Source: Deinandra increscens subsp. villosa (taxonomy: Eukaryota; Streptophyta; Magnoliopsida; Asterales; Asteraceae). From it: DNA of 64,000 bases. The notes under the pieces are model-generated. The model saw only the letters and a program-made list of their open reading frames with translations. It ran no database searches and had not been told where the DNA came from. This document shows, piece by piece, positions 33,739 through 45,301 of this stretch; position 1 is the first letter of the stretch, and the number at the start of each line of letters is the position of its first letter. The position numbers and the translations under genes were made by a program. Location: positions 88,839,578-88,903,577 of the forward strand of contig JBCNJP010000023.1 of assembly GCA_039602395.1 (NCBI GenBank). Reading direction: 5' to 3'.

Positions 33739-36700
33739 CTACGAAAACATCCACAAGGTTAACAATAGAAAAATTAGCTTAAGAAACTGATTTCTCAAAA
33801 TGGAGAATTCAAGCAAAGCTCTCGCATTCGACGGAGTGGCGAACGCAGGTACCATGCCAATCGGGTTTAGCCCCCCACTAGTCCCGTATAGTGGCATAAC
33901 AGTTGGTGGAGACGGAGGTGTGATGCCTGAAACTGGAGTGGCGATTGTTGTGGTCGCACCACCTTCACCGGGAATCAGAATTCCTCCTGCGTTTCTATTG
34001 GTAGAAAAGCATTATAAATATAAAGTTAAGGGCATGGTTATAATAGAAAGTAGTTTTTGCGTAAGAAGTGTGAGAAGTGGATGATGTGTTGGATATTAAT
34101 GCATGATATTGTCTTTATATTATATTTTTTGTAATTATATGACGCTGTACATGGGTTTTTTTTTTTCATTTTCAAACATCATATGTTTATCAAAATTAGA
34201 ATAAAGGGTAACACAATGTAAACATAATGCCCTCTTAGCAATTCTTAATAAATGGTGCTTGGTGGTGTTTGAAATCCAAATAATGTTTTTAATTTTATGA
34301 TTGTCATATGTTTAAAAAAAATATAACTAAAAGATAACACCATACACTTTTTACACTTGTTACAAAATTATTAGTTTTTATTTTAACTCAGCTCTAATAT
34401 TAATCGGTTTTTATCAAAGACCATTGCTTGATCATATATGTTGAATCTGTGATTTTATGAACAATACTGCTAGAAATATAACCAAAATAAGTTAGTTACA
34501 TCACATGAAATATTTTTTTAAAACAAAAGCATAGAATCATTTTAGAAGATAAAATATCACACACATAATTTGGAAGAACAAACGATAGAAAGATTATTGA
34601 GATTTGAGAGGTTAAAAAGAAGAAATAACACATAAAAGTAAATATGAAAAATAGAACATTCTACCAAAGTGACTTGACTGGTCAAAATAATGTGGGGCCA
34701 ACTCAAAAGAAGTGTGAGCCCTGCGCCGAACACTATCATTTCTTGCCACTCTAACTTAAAATTCTTTGATATAATTTTTTTATTCTTTTACAAAAAAGTG
34801 AAAGAAAAGTAATAATTACACTTCAAAAAAGAAATATTATATCCAAAATTGCCTGTGATTCCAAGTACATTAATATAATTTTTTTATTTATATCTTCTAC
34901 CTTTAAAATTTAAAATTTTCTATCTTTTGTTTTTTTTCTTTGATAACATCTTTCTTTAAAATTTAAAGTTCTATAAATAAGGAAAATTGAATTTTAATAA
35001 TATGAATTATCACTCATTGACCGATAATAATACGAATTATCATCTTGGCACACAATAATACCAATTAACCATTCTGGTCTCTAGAATGATACACCATTAG
35101 TTTTTCCCTAACGGTGTTAGTCTCTTGCTGACGTGGAACCTGACGTGGCCTAGTAGTTTGCTGACGTGGCTTGATTTGGAGGGTTCCACGTCAGCAAGAG
35201 ACTAACGATGTTAATGAAAAACTAACGGTGTATCATTCTAGAGACCGAAATGGTTAATTGGTATTATTGTGTGCCAAGGTGATAATTCGTATTATTATCG
35301 GCCAATTGGTGATAATTCGTATTATTAAAATCCAATTTTCCTATAAATAATTAATTTAGAGTTTAGATATAATTTAAAAAAGTAATAATTAATTAAATTA
35401 TAGAGATGAATAAAAGTTATATTATAAATATACTAACTCGATCGGTATATTATTTTTTCTTGATACTAGCATGTATATGATCCATATAACATCTCATAGG
35501 TGTAGGTATACTATGCTAAAGTCATTTTCTTAGAAACAATCTTATCTTATATAAATATATACTAATACTAATATTTAATTTTATAAAATAAATTAATATT
35601 ATCCGGCATCTCATTTTTTTAGTCTTTATTTCTATATTTTTTAATTGTTCTTTTCTTTTTCTTTAATAATTGATATACAAACTAAAATGCTTAACATATA
35701 AACATCTCATGGTTAGAGGTAAAATATTGGAAATGTAACATGAATACAAATTTTAGTTATAGGAAAATCTTTATATTTTAAAGATGGAGATAAATCTTTA
35801 TATTTTTATATTTTAGAATGGAGATAACATGAAGAGAAAAAAATATATATATTATCTAACTTTTGGAGATGAGGAGGAGGAGATGAAGATATAGAATATG
35901 ACATGAATGAATATTAATGTCCACACTAAAAAGTAAAACATATAAACCGAATAATCGAATATACACAATAAATCCCAGCAAATACATTGTAAATGAAAAT
36001 TAAATTTATTAATATTAATATATTGTATTCAGTTTTCAAACATTTAAAAGTAACAGTTATTTTTGGCAAGAAGGTAATTATTTTTATTTCAGAAGTCATT
36101 ATTTTACCGTCAAACCAAATTGTCCTCTTAATACGAAACGAAATTAATTATTTTTATTTCAGATGTCATTATTTTACCGTCAAACCAAATTGTCCTCTTA
36201 ATACGAAACTAATTTTAATTTGAAAACTATAATAACATATGAGTGCCAATATACACAATAGATAATTACTTTTGTACGAAACAGAAAAATGTTAAAAAAA
36301 ACATTTTATGCTTCACGTTTAAACTATAAATCAACTTGTAAAACTTTTACGTGTTTCTTACTATTTTCAACCATAAATTAGTTTTGTATTCAACACCCTC
36401 TAATGGATCTAATGGATAAACACAATGTCCTAAAATAAAATAACTTTATGGAATATTGATAATTTTCCAATTAAAACATCATAATTTAAAGTTATGTTAA
36501 TCATCTAGCCGTCGAAAAAACATAAAATAAACTACATAGTTATTTTAAGTCCTAAAATAACTAAATAATTATGTTTCAAATTCAACAAAAAACATCAAAA
36601 AGTTCACTTCAAATTTTGGCCTTAATTATTTTAAATAAATACATTTATTATTTTTTATTATATTTGGAACCAACAGGGATAACAAAGGCTACTAACCTCG

Positions 36701-37132
36701 GGGAAGCCGGATAATTACAGGACCCATAACCTATAAACATGAAAAACCATCACAAATCATCCATCATAACCAAAAAAACGTCCAATTCTCCACAAAAATC
36801 CGCTAAAGAAACGTAACATTAAACTAACTTGGATCGGTTTTCGCCACGGTGGCGGTGCCGGCGAAGTCGCAGGATCCGGGAGCCATAGATCTGCGCATAT
36901 AGTAGCTGTTGAAGGCGTACGAGGCGTGGGCCTGAATCGTGTTCGGAAGAAAGCAGAGGCCGGAAGGCTGGATCGGCACGCAATCAGCTCCGGCCCCGCA
37001 CGCGTAGTCGAGTGCGGCTTGCAACGCCTCGCGTGAGGCGTCGCTTCTGACCACGCACCATGTCGCGGCGGTGGTCTGGATGCAGAGGAGCACCAGCACC
37101 GCCGCGGTTAGGGCGTGGGAGAGTGGCTCCAT
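33739..37132 (-). CDS. X8-domain GPI-anchored protein (plasmodesmata callose-binding, PDCB-like)
   Basis: Three exons on minus: 36829-37132, 36697-36730 and 33739-33994, joined in phase to 197 aa. Residues 1-24 are a signal peptide (LTAAVLVLLCIQTTA). The X8 (CBM43) domain follows, starting TWCVVRSDAS, with six Cys at about 26, 45, 51, 60, 88 and 106 (last in YGSCNYP). A Pro/Thr/Gly-rich linker follows and the C-terminus ends in a hydrophobic GPI-type tail, LKLIFLLLTLWMFS. Such proteins bind callose in the wall, often at plasmodesmata. An upstream in-frame start at 37282 exists, but the signal peptide argues for 37132. The acceptor of exon 3 (CCAATAG|AAACGCAGG) was chosen for phase; the nearer CGCAG would break the frame. 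Intron 2 is 2.7 kb and holds a MITE. Confidence 0.82.
34981..35341. mobile_element. Foldback MITE with long inverted repeats (Mutator-like), in intron 2
   Basis: 361 bp flanked by a 9-bp TSD TATAAATAA (34972-34980 and 35342-35350). The two halves are inverted repeats of about 150 bp, from GGAAAATTG to CAATTTTCC, around a ~45-bp loop with GCTGACGTGG words. A 9-bp TSD with long TIRs points to the Mutator superfamily. A transcript would fold into a long hairpin. Confidence 0.85.
36070..36212. repeat. ~72-bp tandem duplication in intron 2
   Basis: Two nearly identical units of TTATTTTTATTTCAGAWGTC through CCTCTTAATACGAAAC lie head to tail. Confidence 0.85.
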
Positions 37133-37267
37133 TTTAGGAGATGAATTGAAGGAAGCGTTTTTGGGAGGTAAAGGAGGATAAGTGGAGACACTAGTGTGTG
37201 AGTGTGTGTGTGTGCTGGTAAAGGTAAAGAGGGGGTGGGGAGGGACTTTTTTGAGAGCGTATTGTGT

Positions 37268-37284
37268 TTGAAATAAATGCATTT
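37268..37284 (-). promoter_or_regulatory. TATA box of the X8-domain gene
   Basis: ACATATAAATGCATTT on the minus strand, about 145 bp upstream of the chosen ATG. A GT/CA-rich leader lies between. Confidence 0.45.
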
Positions 37285-37654
37285 ATATGTGTTTTTATGG
37301 GGTGGTGTAATTATTTCTACAACAATCTCATACCACCTTTCCTTTCTTACTTTAAAATATAAATATAAGTTAATAATTAATAAATATAACTACTATGACT
37401 TCTCCTGTTGGTTACCCTTCTTGACTTTTAGAGTTTTGGTCACTATGTGACCCAAGTTCTAATCTAAGGGGAGACAGTTTTACCCCATGTGGTTTCAGAA
37501 GAGGGTTTTTGCCAGGAGAAAGCTTTGGGAGGGGGTGTCTTGGTTCTCACGGAGGTCCGAGTAATCGACCTTGGACATAGCCCCGCAAGGGTAGGTTTAC
37601 ACGTAAGACCCAGGTCGCTTGATCGATGCCGCTCTAAAAAATAATTAATAAATA
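37285..37654. other. Upstream spacer, no gene
   Basis: Contains a moderately GC-rich block (37460-37630) with an open frame on minus but no known domain. It may be an unclassified repeat. Confidence 0.35.
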
Positions 37655-38020
37655 TAAGGTGTAAACGAGTTAAGCTATTCATGAATTGATAAGCAGTTTG
37701 AAAAGAGTCGAATCTTAATAAATTTGAGCAGAACTCAAGCTTTGAAATATGGCTCGTTTAATAAATGAGCTTGAGCCTAAGCTTTACTTAGCGAGCTCGA
37801 GGCGGCTAGCGAGCCTTAACACTCACTTTTATTATATAATTTTTATTTAATTTATTAGATATATTTAAAAATAATTACTATTATATAAAAGTTATGATAA
37901 AATATAAGTAAATAATATACATTATTTTTTATAAAAAAGTATAACTTTAGATATATACAAATTTGAGCCGAGCTTGAGTCTATACGAACTCGGGTTCGGC
38001 TCGACTCGTTTGCAGCCCTA
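37655..38020. mobile_element. MITE with GTGTAAACGAG-type ends
   Basis: The left end TAAGGTGTAAACGAGT is inverted at the right as ACTCGTTTGCAGCCCTA. Subterminal GAGCTCGAG/GGCTCG words flank an AT-rich core. Likely hAT-like; no clear TSD. Confidence 0.5.
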
Positions 38021-38434
38021 GTTTAAATTTGTTACAAATACATCGGATGGTCATTTTTTTTGAACTTTTATGTTTTAGCGTTTATTTCTTCCAACTTTGA
38101 AAATGTCAGATTGTCGTTTTAAAAATCAAACAACAGTTTGAAAAGTTAGAAAAATTAAACGTTGAAAAATTAAAAGTTTAAAAAGTCAGTCGTTCATTCA
38201 AGATTTTGTGCATTTGTGGGATTGGATTTGTTATATGTGGATGGTTCGAAATTGAAGCATACCCTTATACCTGATATTTTATCAGGTATGTTTGTTTGTG
38301 AACTTTTTATCAGTTTCATGTTTTAGTGTTTAGATATCTATTGGTTTCGTCTCGAGTTGAGCTTGGCAACTAGAACTCGAGTACTATATAATACAAATAC
38401 GTCTTTAGAACAACACTACATTATACTATTGTCT
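38021..38434. other. Spacer
   Basis: AT-rich with short direct words (AACTTTTATGTTTTAG-like). Nothing coding recognised. Confidence 0.35.
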
Positions 38435-38971
38435 GTTGTAGGTCTTTTATTATTATTATTATTATTATTTTAATCTTTTCAGATGCTATATAATAAAGTG
38501 TAAACTTTGACAATCCAACAATCATACAACTGATTTAACAAGAACAACAAGATCTAATACAATAGCAGGAAGACCTGATCAGATCATTGATGAGATGATC
38601 TGAACTACAAATGAACTGAATCAACGAGGAGATGATGAAAACCTATTCGAAACCCTAAACACTGAGATGAAGATGACGAAAAGACGAAAGTGACTAAGAA
38701 CTATCTAGTTCTCATAACCCTAATCGTTTGCTAAGAGAACCCTTTATAAATGCTCCAACAGACCCAACAGCTCACAACCCGAACATCTTGACCCGCGACT
38801 GATCCAACAGCTAGCAGCTAGAACCATCAACAACCCACTGAGCTTATTATTAAGCCCAGACCTATAAAACAAAAAAAACAACTCAAGTCATAGAATATTT
38901 GTGACCAGAATATATATATTTACAACGCAATATAACAAGTGTTTGAACTAGTTATGATATTAATTTTAACA
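38435..38971 (-). repeat. 3' LTR of a decayed copia element
   Basis: On the coding strand it runs TGTTAAAATTAATATC to GACCTACAACA, with the polypurine tract CTATGGGGGGC just before it (38972-38983). A TATAAA sequence lies near 38745. The partner LTR is not in view. Confidence 0.6.
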
Positions 38972-41184
38972 GCCCCCCATAGTTCAAACACGAAAATGAT
39001 CATAGATGTTTATTTTTTAGGACAAATAACCAAGTTCAGAGGCATTCAGTCCCTTTATAAAGAGATCTGCACATTGCTCCTTAGAACCAATACCACAAAC
39101 TTTTATAATTCCAGCTGATATTTTTTCTCTCAAAAAATACAAATCTAACTCAAAATGCTTTTTCCTATCATGAACACAAGATTTGAAGATATTGAAATAG
39201 CAGCATTATTATCACAAAATAAACTAACTGGTAAGTTCACTTTTACATCTAATTCTTTAAAATTATTAAGAATCCACATCAACTCAACAGTCCCACGACA
39301 CATTGCTCTAAATTTAGCCTTTGCAGATGACCTAGATACAACATTTTGTTTTTTAGATTTTCAAGGCAACAAAGTTTTCCCTAGCATTATGCAATAACCA
39401 GTAATGGACTTCCTAGAAAACACATTTTTTGCCAAGTCAGAATCAGTAAAAACAGTTAAATCAAAACTATTATCTTTTGTAATAAGAATACATTTTCCTG
39501 GAGCAGATTTTAGATATTTTAAAAGTCTCAAAGCAACATTCAAATGAGACTTTCTGGGACAATGCATAAATTGACTCAAATACTGAATTGTATAGGAAAT
39601 ATCAGGCCGGGTGTGTGATAAGTAGATAAGTTTGCCTATTAATTTTTGAAAACTTGTTACATCTGACACAAGAGAATCAGTATCACTCTGTATTAAAGAA
39701 GCATCTATATTTTGTTGAATTGGTATGGAAACTGGCTTAGCACCGTTTAATCCAAATTCAGACAAAAGCTCAAGGCAATAGTTTCTCTCAGATAAATACA
39801 ACATTGTTTCTGTTTTAAACACCTCAAATCCTAGAAAAAAAGTTAAGTCTCCTAAATCCTTGATCTTAAATTGATCTTTGAAAAACTGTTTAACTGAATC
39901 TAAAACATTAATGTTCGTACCAGTTAGAATGATGCCATCTACATATACTAATAAGATAATAATAGAATCTGCTTCTTTTTTGAAAAACAGTGAATAATCA
40001 CTTTTACTTTGACAAAAGCCATTCTTACACTAAACACCAACTAACCTTTGATTCCACATTCTAGGAGCCTGTTTTAATCCATAGAGGGACCGATTTAATA
40101 TACAAACTTTAGTTTCAGATTTTGGGAAGTAACCTTCAGGCAAGGACATATAGACATATGTATCTTCATTTAAGTTGCCATATAGGAAGGCATTATTAAT
40201 GTCTAACTGAAGCAATGCCCAATTATTATTTACTGCCAAGTTAAGAATACATCTGATAGTAACTAACTTAACTACAGGTGAAAAAGTTTTATCAAAATCT
40301 ATACCCTCTTTTTGACTAAAACCCTTAACAACTAACCTAGCCTTATATCTATCTATGTCCCCTGAAGAATTTTACTTGATTTTGAATACCCATTTACACC
40401 CAATAGCTTTCCTATCTTTAGGTAAATCAACAAGACACCAAATATTATTCCTATTTAGAGCTTCCATCTTTTCATTCATAGCATTCACCCAATTCTCATC
40501 ATGTTTGGCTTTATTATAGGTCCTAGGTTCTTTACTTTTAGTTAAGTTGGACACGAAACACAAGGCATTTCTTGTTAACTCAGAGTAGTTCACAACTTTA
40601 TGAAGCCCATACTTGACTGTTTTAGAATGACCCACAACAAAACCATTTAGTTTTGATGGTAAAACCCCTCTAGTAGACCTTTTTTGAACTATCTCGGTAC
40701 CCTCAGAGGAATGAATGTCATCAACTATACCTTCAACTGCAACTGTATCACCACTGTCCCCACTAGACTCCAGTGTATGCTGAGTATCGGCCACCACATC
40801 AGGAGTCTGTGCACCAGTAGAGACACTAGCAGGAGTTATAGGGTCAGATAATGTGACCTCCCCATCATCATTGGGATTTTCACTTAAGGATTGTTGGACA
40901 TCATGTTCATCCAAAAAAATTATCCAGTCAATAGTATTTGGAATTACAATGTCAGAAGAAGTATCATACAAGATGACTTAAAAGGAAAGATTGTTTCATA
41001 AAATTTTACATCCCTGGACTAAAAAACAGATTTTCTCTCAAGACTCCACAGTTTATAACCTTTTTTGACATTTGAATAACCAATAAACAAACATTTTTCA
41101 GACTGAGGACTAAACTTGTCTGGATAGTTTAAAACAGTAGAAGAACATAAACACCCAAAAGATCCTTAAGTGACTAAACTTGTC
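38972..41184 (-). pseudogene. Decayed Ty1-copia pol (integrase C-terminus, RT, RNase H)
   Basis: Pieces in coding order: 40372-40971 (linker to WCLVDLPKDRKAIGCKWVFK), 40030-40239 (LLQLDINNAFLYGNLNED, RSLYGLKQAPRMWN) and 39361-39822 (RT end and RNase H, YLSHTRPDISYTIQYL, LTVFTDSDLA). Stops and frame changes separate them. The family differs from elements 1 and 2. The 5' half is lost where a gypsy LTR begins at 41185. Confidence 0.8.
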
Positions 41185-41737
41185 TGTAACATTTCGGTTT
41201 TTCCATTTGATTGTACCTGACCCGAACTTGTAATCCTGATTGATAATCAATGAAGAATCATGTTCTATTTCATTTTGTTATCTCTTTTATCATTTGGTTA
41301 TGCTTAATCATGTCATTACATGTATTGATTGTGAATCGTTTGAATGTCTTGCATTTATTGCATTTTAAATCGCTAATTCGATCGTTTTCGTTATTTAAGT
41401 CAAACCGAGTGATTTCACGAATCCGAACACGTATTAAACTTGTGGGTAATACTAGTCACGCACACAAGTAGGTCCGTGTGAAGTTTCGTGGAAATCGGAG
41501 GTCGAAACACGAATAACGAAATCTTGGTTTTCGTGCGCGTTCGGGAATTAACCGGACGATCCGCGAATCTCGAAAATCATATTTTATGGTCTCATGATGT
41601 TCTTTCATGTATTTTGAGCTTGTGTTTAAAATTTGGGGTCATTCCGATGTTTAACGAAAAAGTTAGAGCAAAAAGAAAAATAAAAGATAGTAAAGAAGAA
41701 AGAGGAAAGAAAAAAAAAAACAAAGTTGAGGCTGCAG

Positions 41738-41800
41738 GACTCGAACCCCAGACCTCCGGGTCAGGTTACAGCGACCTAACCATTGAGCTGTGACTCAGTT
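41738..41800 (-). other. tRNA-like sequence inside the gypsy LTR
   Basis: On minus, AGCTCAATGGTTAGGTC (box A, D-arm-like) is followed by GGGGTTCGAGTCCTGC (box B, T-arm-like) at tRNA-like spacing. The acceptor arms do not pair, so it is not a functional tRNA gene. Confidence 0.5.
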
Positions 41801-42089
41801 TGTGTTTTAGAACTGGCTTCCTGATTTATATACATTCCTAATCAGACCTGATCGCGAACAGCACTTCTTTTACACTATTTTTGGCTTCAAATCTTCATTT
41901 CTAACTCGTTTTTGGTCTGGATTTTTTCTGTATTTCGATCCTAAAGTCCCCTAACTTATTCTCCAAGCCAATTCCATGATTAAATTGATTTCCTTAATCA
42001 ATTTTAATCATTTCTATTCTTAATATTCTAAACTTTCTCTCCAAGACTTTCTTTTTTTATCAACTAGAAACCCTAAACGACCCCTACCC

Positions 42090-42097
42090 TATAAATA
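42090..42097 (+). promoter_or_regulatory. TATA box of the gypsy LTR
   Basis: CCCTATAAATACC on plus, about 30 bp before a likely start region. Confidence 0.5.
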
Positions 42098-43773
42098 CCA
42101 GTTGATATTGCTCCTAAGAACATCCCTCAAGCTGCTTGAAGCCTCAATTTCGTGCCTTGTCCAACCGTTTGCGTTTTGAAAAGTCAAAGTCCATAAGTTT
42201 GACCCTCCGATTTGACCAGCTTCCTTCGACTTTCTCAAGTAAGTTTCTTCATCAAAGTTTCTTGTTTTTGTGTGCTTTACAATACCCCGTTGCTGGTTTT
42301 GACCAAAACTCCTTTGTTTTAAAAGTCAACCCTTAAACGCACACTTTAATTGGGGAAAAACTACCAAAAATCACAAATACCATTTACCAAGGGTTGTAAT
42401 CTGTCCTAAATAATATTTTAAGTATATTATGATGTATCCAAACCATCAAAACTATATTTTTATCATAAACATGAGAATTATGCGTTTTGACCCATTAAGG
42501 GTAGTTTTGTCGCATAAATCATTAAGCAAATATTTTTGTAATGAATTAAACATATCAACACACGTATGGGGTGTTAATAAACATATAATAAGGATTTAGT
42601 AAGTTAAAATATGACTATGGAAAAATATGGTAACTTTTAGACCATATATGTAATTATTCGAAGTTTTGGGTAAAAAGTGTAATTATATTAAAGATGTGTA
42701 TTTTTCTGTTTTTACACAAGGTTTTAGTAATTATATAATGAAACCTTAATTCTACAAAAAAAAATTTATATTTTTAAGAATTTGTCGAATTGACATAATT
42801 AACCCCTAAGTTTGTGAAATTATAGTTTTAACCCCAAACTTTGAATAATTGTCAAAAGTGGTATTTTTGGTCATAAAATGGTCTTTTAGTAGCAATAACT
42901 ATTAAATAAAATATTCTTAACATAAATAATAATAAATCTCCAATTAATCTTTGGTAATCGTTTCGGTCGTTACAATTGTCGAATTCTTTAGGTTTCCTTC
43001 AGGGTTAGCTTTTCCTCGCGTTCGTTGTTTTCTCTCGCTTCTTGACTTGCTTTGCTTATCAGGTGAGTAATCATAGCCCCGTTTTCGTTTTCATTATTTG
43101 GGGTGCAACATTGTATCTTATTCCAAAATCTTTAATCATTATTCTATCTACATTACTATGCGATTCCATGTTGTGCATGTGTATTCTTGATATGTAATAC
43201 GTGTTGAATCTATATGTTGTATTCGTTTGTCGCTTGTCGCTAGTCATTAATCGCTTGTGTACCATTAACGATTGTTTGGAAGCCTATGGGTCAATAATAG
43301 CTATTGGTCGACAACCCACCCACTATATTGAAAATGTATTCTTATTTTCAATGGGTGATTGATTTCCTAAATGTCTAGGTTTGGTTACACAACACCTTTA
43401 TAACATGTTACACATAATCTATGAAATTCACTTGTCACATGAATCGCTATTTTTTTTACTTATGCTATTTAAAACCTATGTTTACTCACCAACTCTCGTA
43501 GTTGACTTTTTATATTATACATGTTGCAGGAAATGCTTGAAGTTGATGATGTCACTTAGGATTGCATATGGACCTAGTTGACCTAATAAGACTAGTTACT
43601 AATCATTATTATTATGTTTTGGATTGTTTGGTTGTTTGATTTTCCCATGATTTGTAAGACTATATTTTTATATTTAATTGAATGGCATGTTATTGGTAAC
43701 TTTAGTTAGTTGTCACGAGCATCTGAACAATCCTCATGCCCCAACGTATTCCGCCGTTGGTTGGGGTGTGACA

Positions 43774-44486
43774 GATTGGTATCAGAGCCTTGGCTATAGG
43801 GATTTAGGTTATTAGAAATGGATAACCTAGACTATACCTTAGGTGTCCCACATGACTAGCTCATGTTAGAATGCCTTACTTTGCTATTTGTTCATAGATG
43901 CTTCCTAGACATGCCTTCTTAAACTCACGATATCCCTCACACACAACACACACTTATGCACTAACACTCGAGGCTTCCTAGCCTCTTTCCCTAGTAGTGG
44001 TGCCTTACGTGCCATATAGGAATTCGATTTCTTTGATTTTGTATTCTCGTCGGGGTTGGGTTTGTAGCAATAAGACATGTAGTAACTGGAAGGGGGAAAA
44101 CACCGTGATTTGGGGTCTCCATCAGGCAGGTGTTGCGTATAAATTCGAATCAACCGACGGACCTGGACGCCTGCCTGGGACGCCCTGATGAGAGTGTTTG
44201 AACCTATTAGGCCAAAGCATGTCTGCTAGAAACCACCAAATAACTCTGATTAGTCACGGCTGTAGTTTCCCAATCGGGTTACGAGGGCCATTCCATTATG
44301 TTTTATCTATGTCGACATGATTTCGTATTTCACATATATTAATGCATTTTCTATGTTTGTCAATGATTTTCAATGCTCTATGTTTCATCACTTCATGTTC
44401 ATCAATTTCACATTATTTACACTAATGATCCCTCGTATTCTAAATTGATTATCAATCATGGCTCATATTTTATCTCACGAACGTCT
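43774..44486 (+). mobile_element. PBS and leader of the gypsy element, cut by the gap
   Basis: TGGTATCAGAGCC (43777-43789) complements initiator tRNA-Met. The following ~550 bp match the leader of the remnant at 32355-32960. The body runs into the N gap before any gag frame is visible. Confidence 0.75.
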
Positions 44487-44986
44487 NNNNNNNNNNNNNN
44501 NNNNNNNNNNNNNNNNNNNNNNNNNNNNNNNNNNNNNNNNNNNNNNNNNNNNNNNNNNNNNNNNNNNNNNNNNNNNNNNNNNNNNNNNNNNNNNNNNNNN
44601 NNNNNNNNNNNNNNNNNNNNNNNNNNNNNNNNNNNNNNNNNNNNNNNNNNNNNNNNNNNNNNNNNNNNNNNNNNNNNNNNNNNNNNNNNNNNNNNNNNNN
44701 NNNNNNNNNNNNNNNNNNNNNNNNNNNNNNNNNNNNNNNNNNNNNNNNNNNNNNNNNNNNNNNNNNNNNNNNNNNNNNNNNNNNNNNNNNNNNNNNNNNN
44801 NNNNNNNNNNNNNNNNNNNNNNNNNNNNNNNNNNNNNNNNNNNNNNNNNNNNNNNNNNNNNNNNNNNNNNNNNNNNNNNNNNNNNNNNNNNNNNNNNNNN
44901 NNNNNNNNNNNNNNNNNNNNNNNNNNNNNNNNNNNNNNNNNNNNNNNNNNNNNNNNNNNNNNNNNNNNNNNNNNNNNNNNNNNNNN
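44487..44986. other. Assembly gap (500 N)
   Basis: Exactly 500 N, probably a gap of unknown size. A plus-strand gypsy element enters from the left and a hAT-like element lies immediately to the right. Confidence 0.99.
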
Positions 44987-45301
44987 ACTAGGGGTGTTCA
45001 CGGTCCGGTTTGAACGGTTTTAGGTCAAGTCGAAACCAAACCGTTAATAACGGTTTTTAAGTATTGAAAACCAAAACCAAACCGTTGAAATATAAAACTA
45101 ACCCAAACCGAACCGTTTGAAACGGTTTGGTTTCACGGTTTCTATGTTCAAAATAGTCATAAGGATTTTTTATGTTCAAAACACTTATGTGTTAAAGGAA
45201 CCATACATTTTTTAAAGGTTCAAGATGATATCAAAGAAGCATAAATTTTCATACGCTTTATTCATAAGATGAAGGTTAATATAATACTATATATCCATAC
45301 A

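Larger units (their letters stand above)
41185..43773 (+). repeat. 5' LTR of a Ty3-gypsy element (long-LTR, chromovirus-like)
   Basis: It starts TGTAACATTTCGG and ends GGTTGGGGTGTGACA; 2.59 kb. TATAAATA at 42090-42097 is a likely promoter. A tRNA-like block lies at about 41738-41800 on minus. The right third aligns with the remnant at 31620-32354. LTRs this long suggest a Tekay/Del-type element (inference). The left border is the junction with the copia remnant. Confidence 0.7.

Noticed and set aside
37133..37282. N-terminal extension of the X8 protein from the upstream in-frame ATG at 37282
   Set aside because: It would bury the signal peptide behind ~50 His/Pro/Thr-rich residues. The TATA box at about 37275 also makes this region a leader.
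37464..37682. Minus frame of 72 codons in a GC-richer block
   Set aside because: No domain, no promoter or splice context, and possibly a dispersed repeat.
44373..45023. Long open frames over the N stretch
   Set aside because: They are artefacts of translating N.
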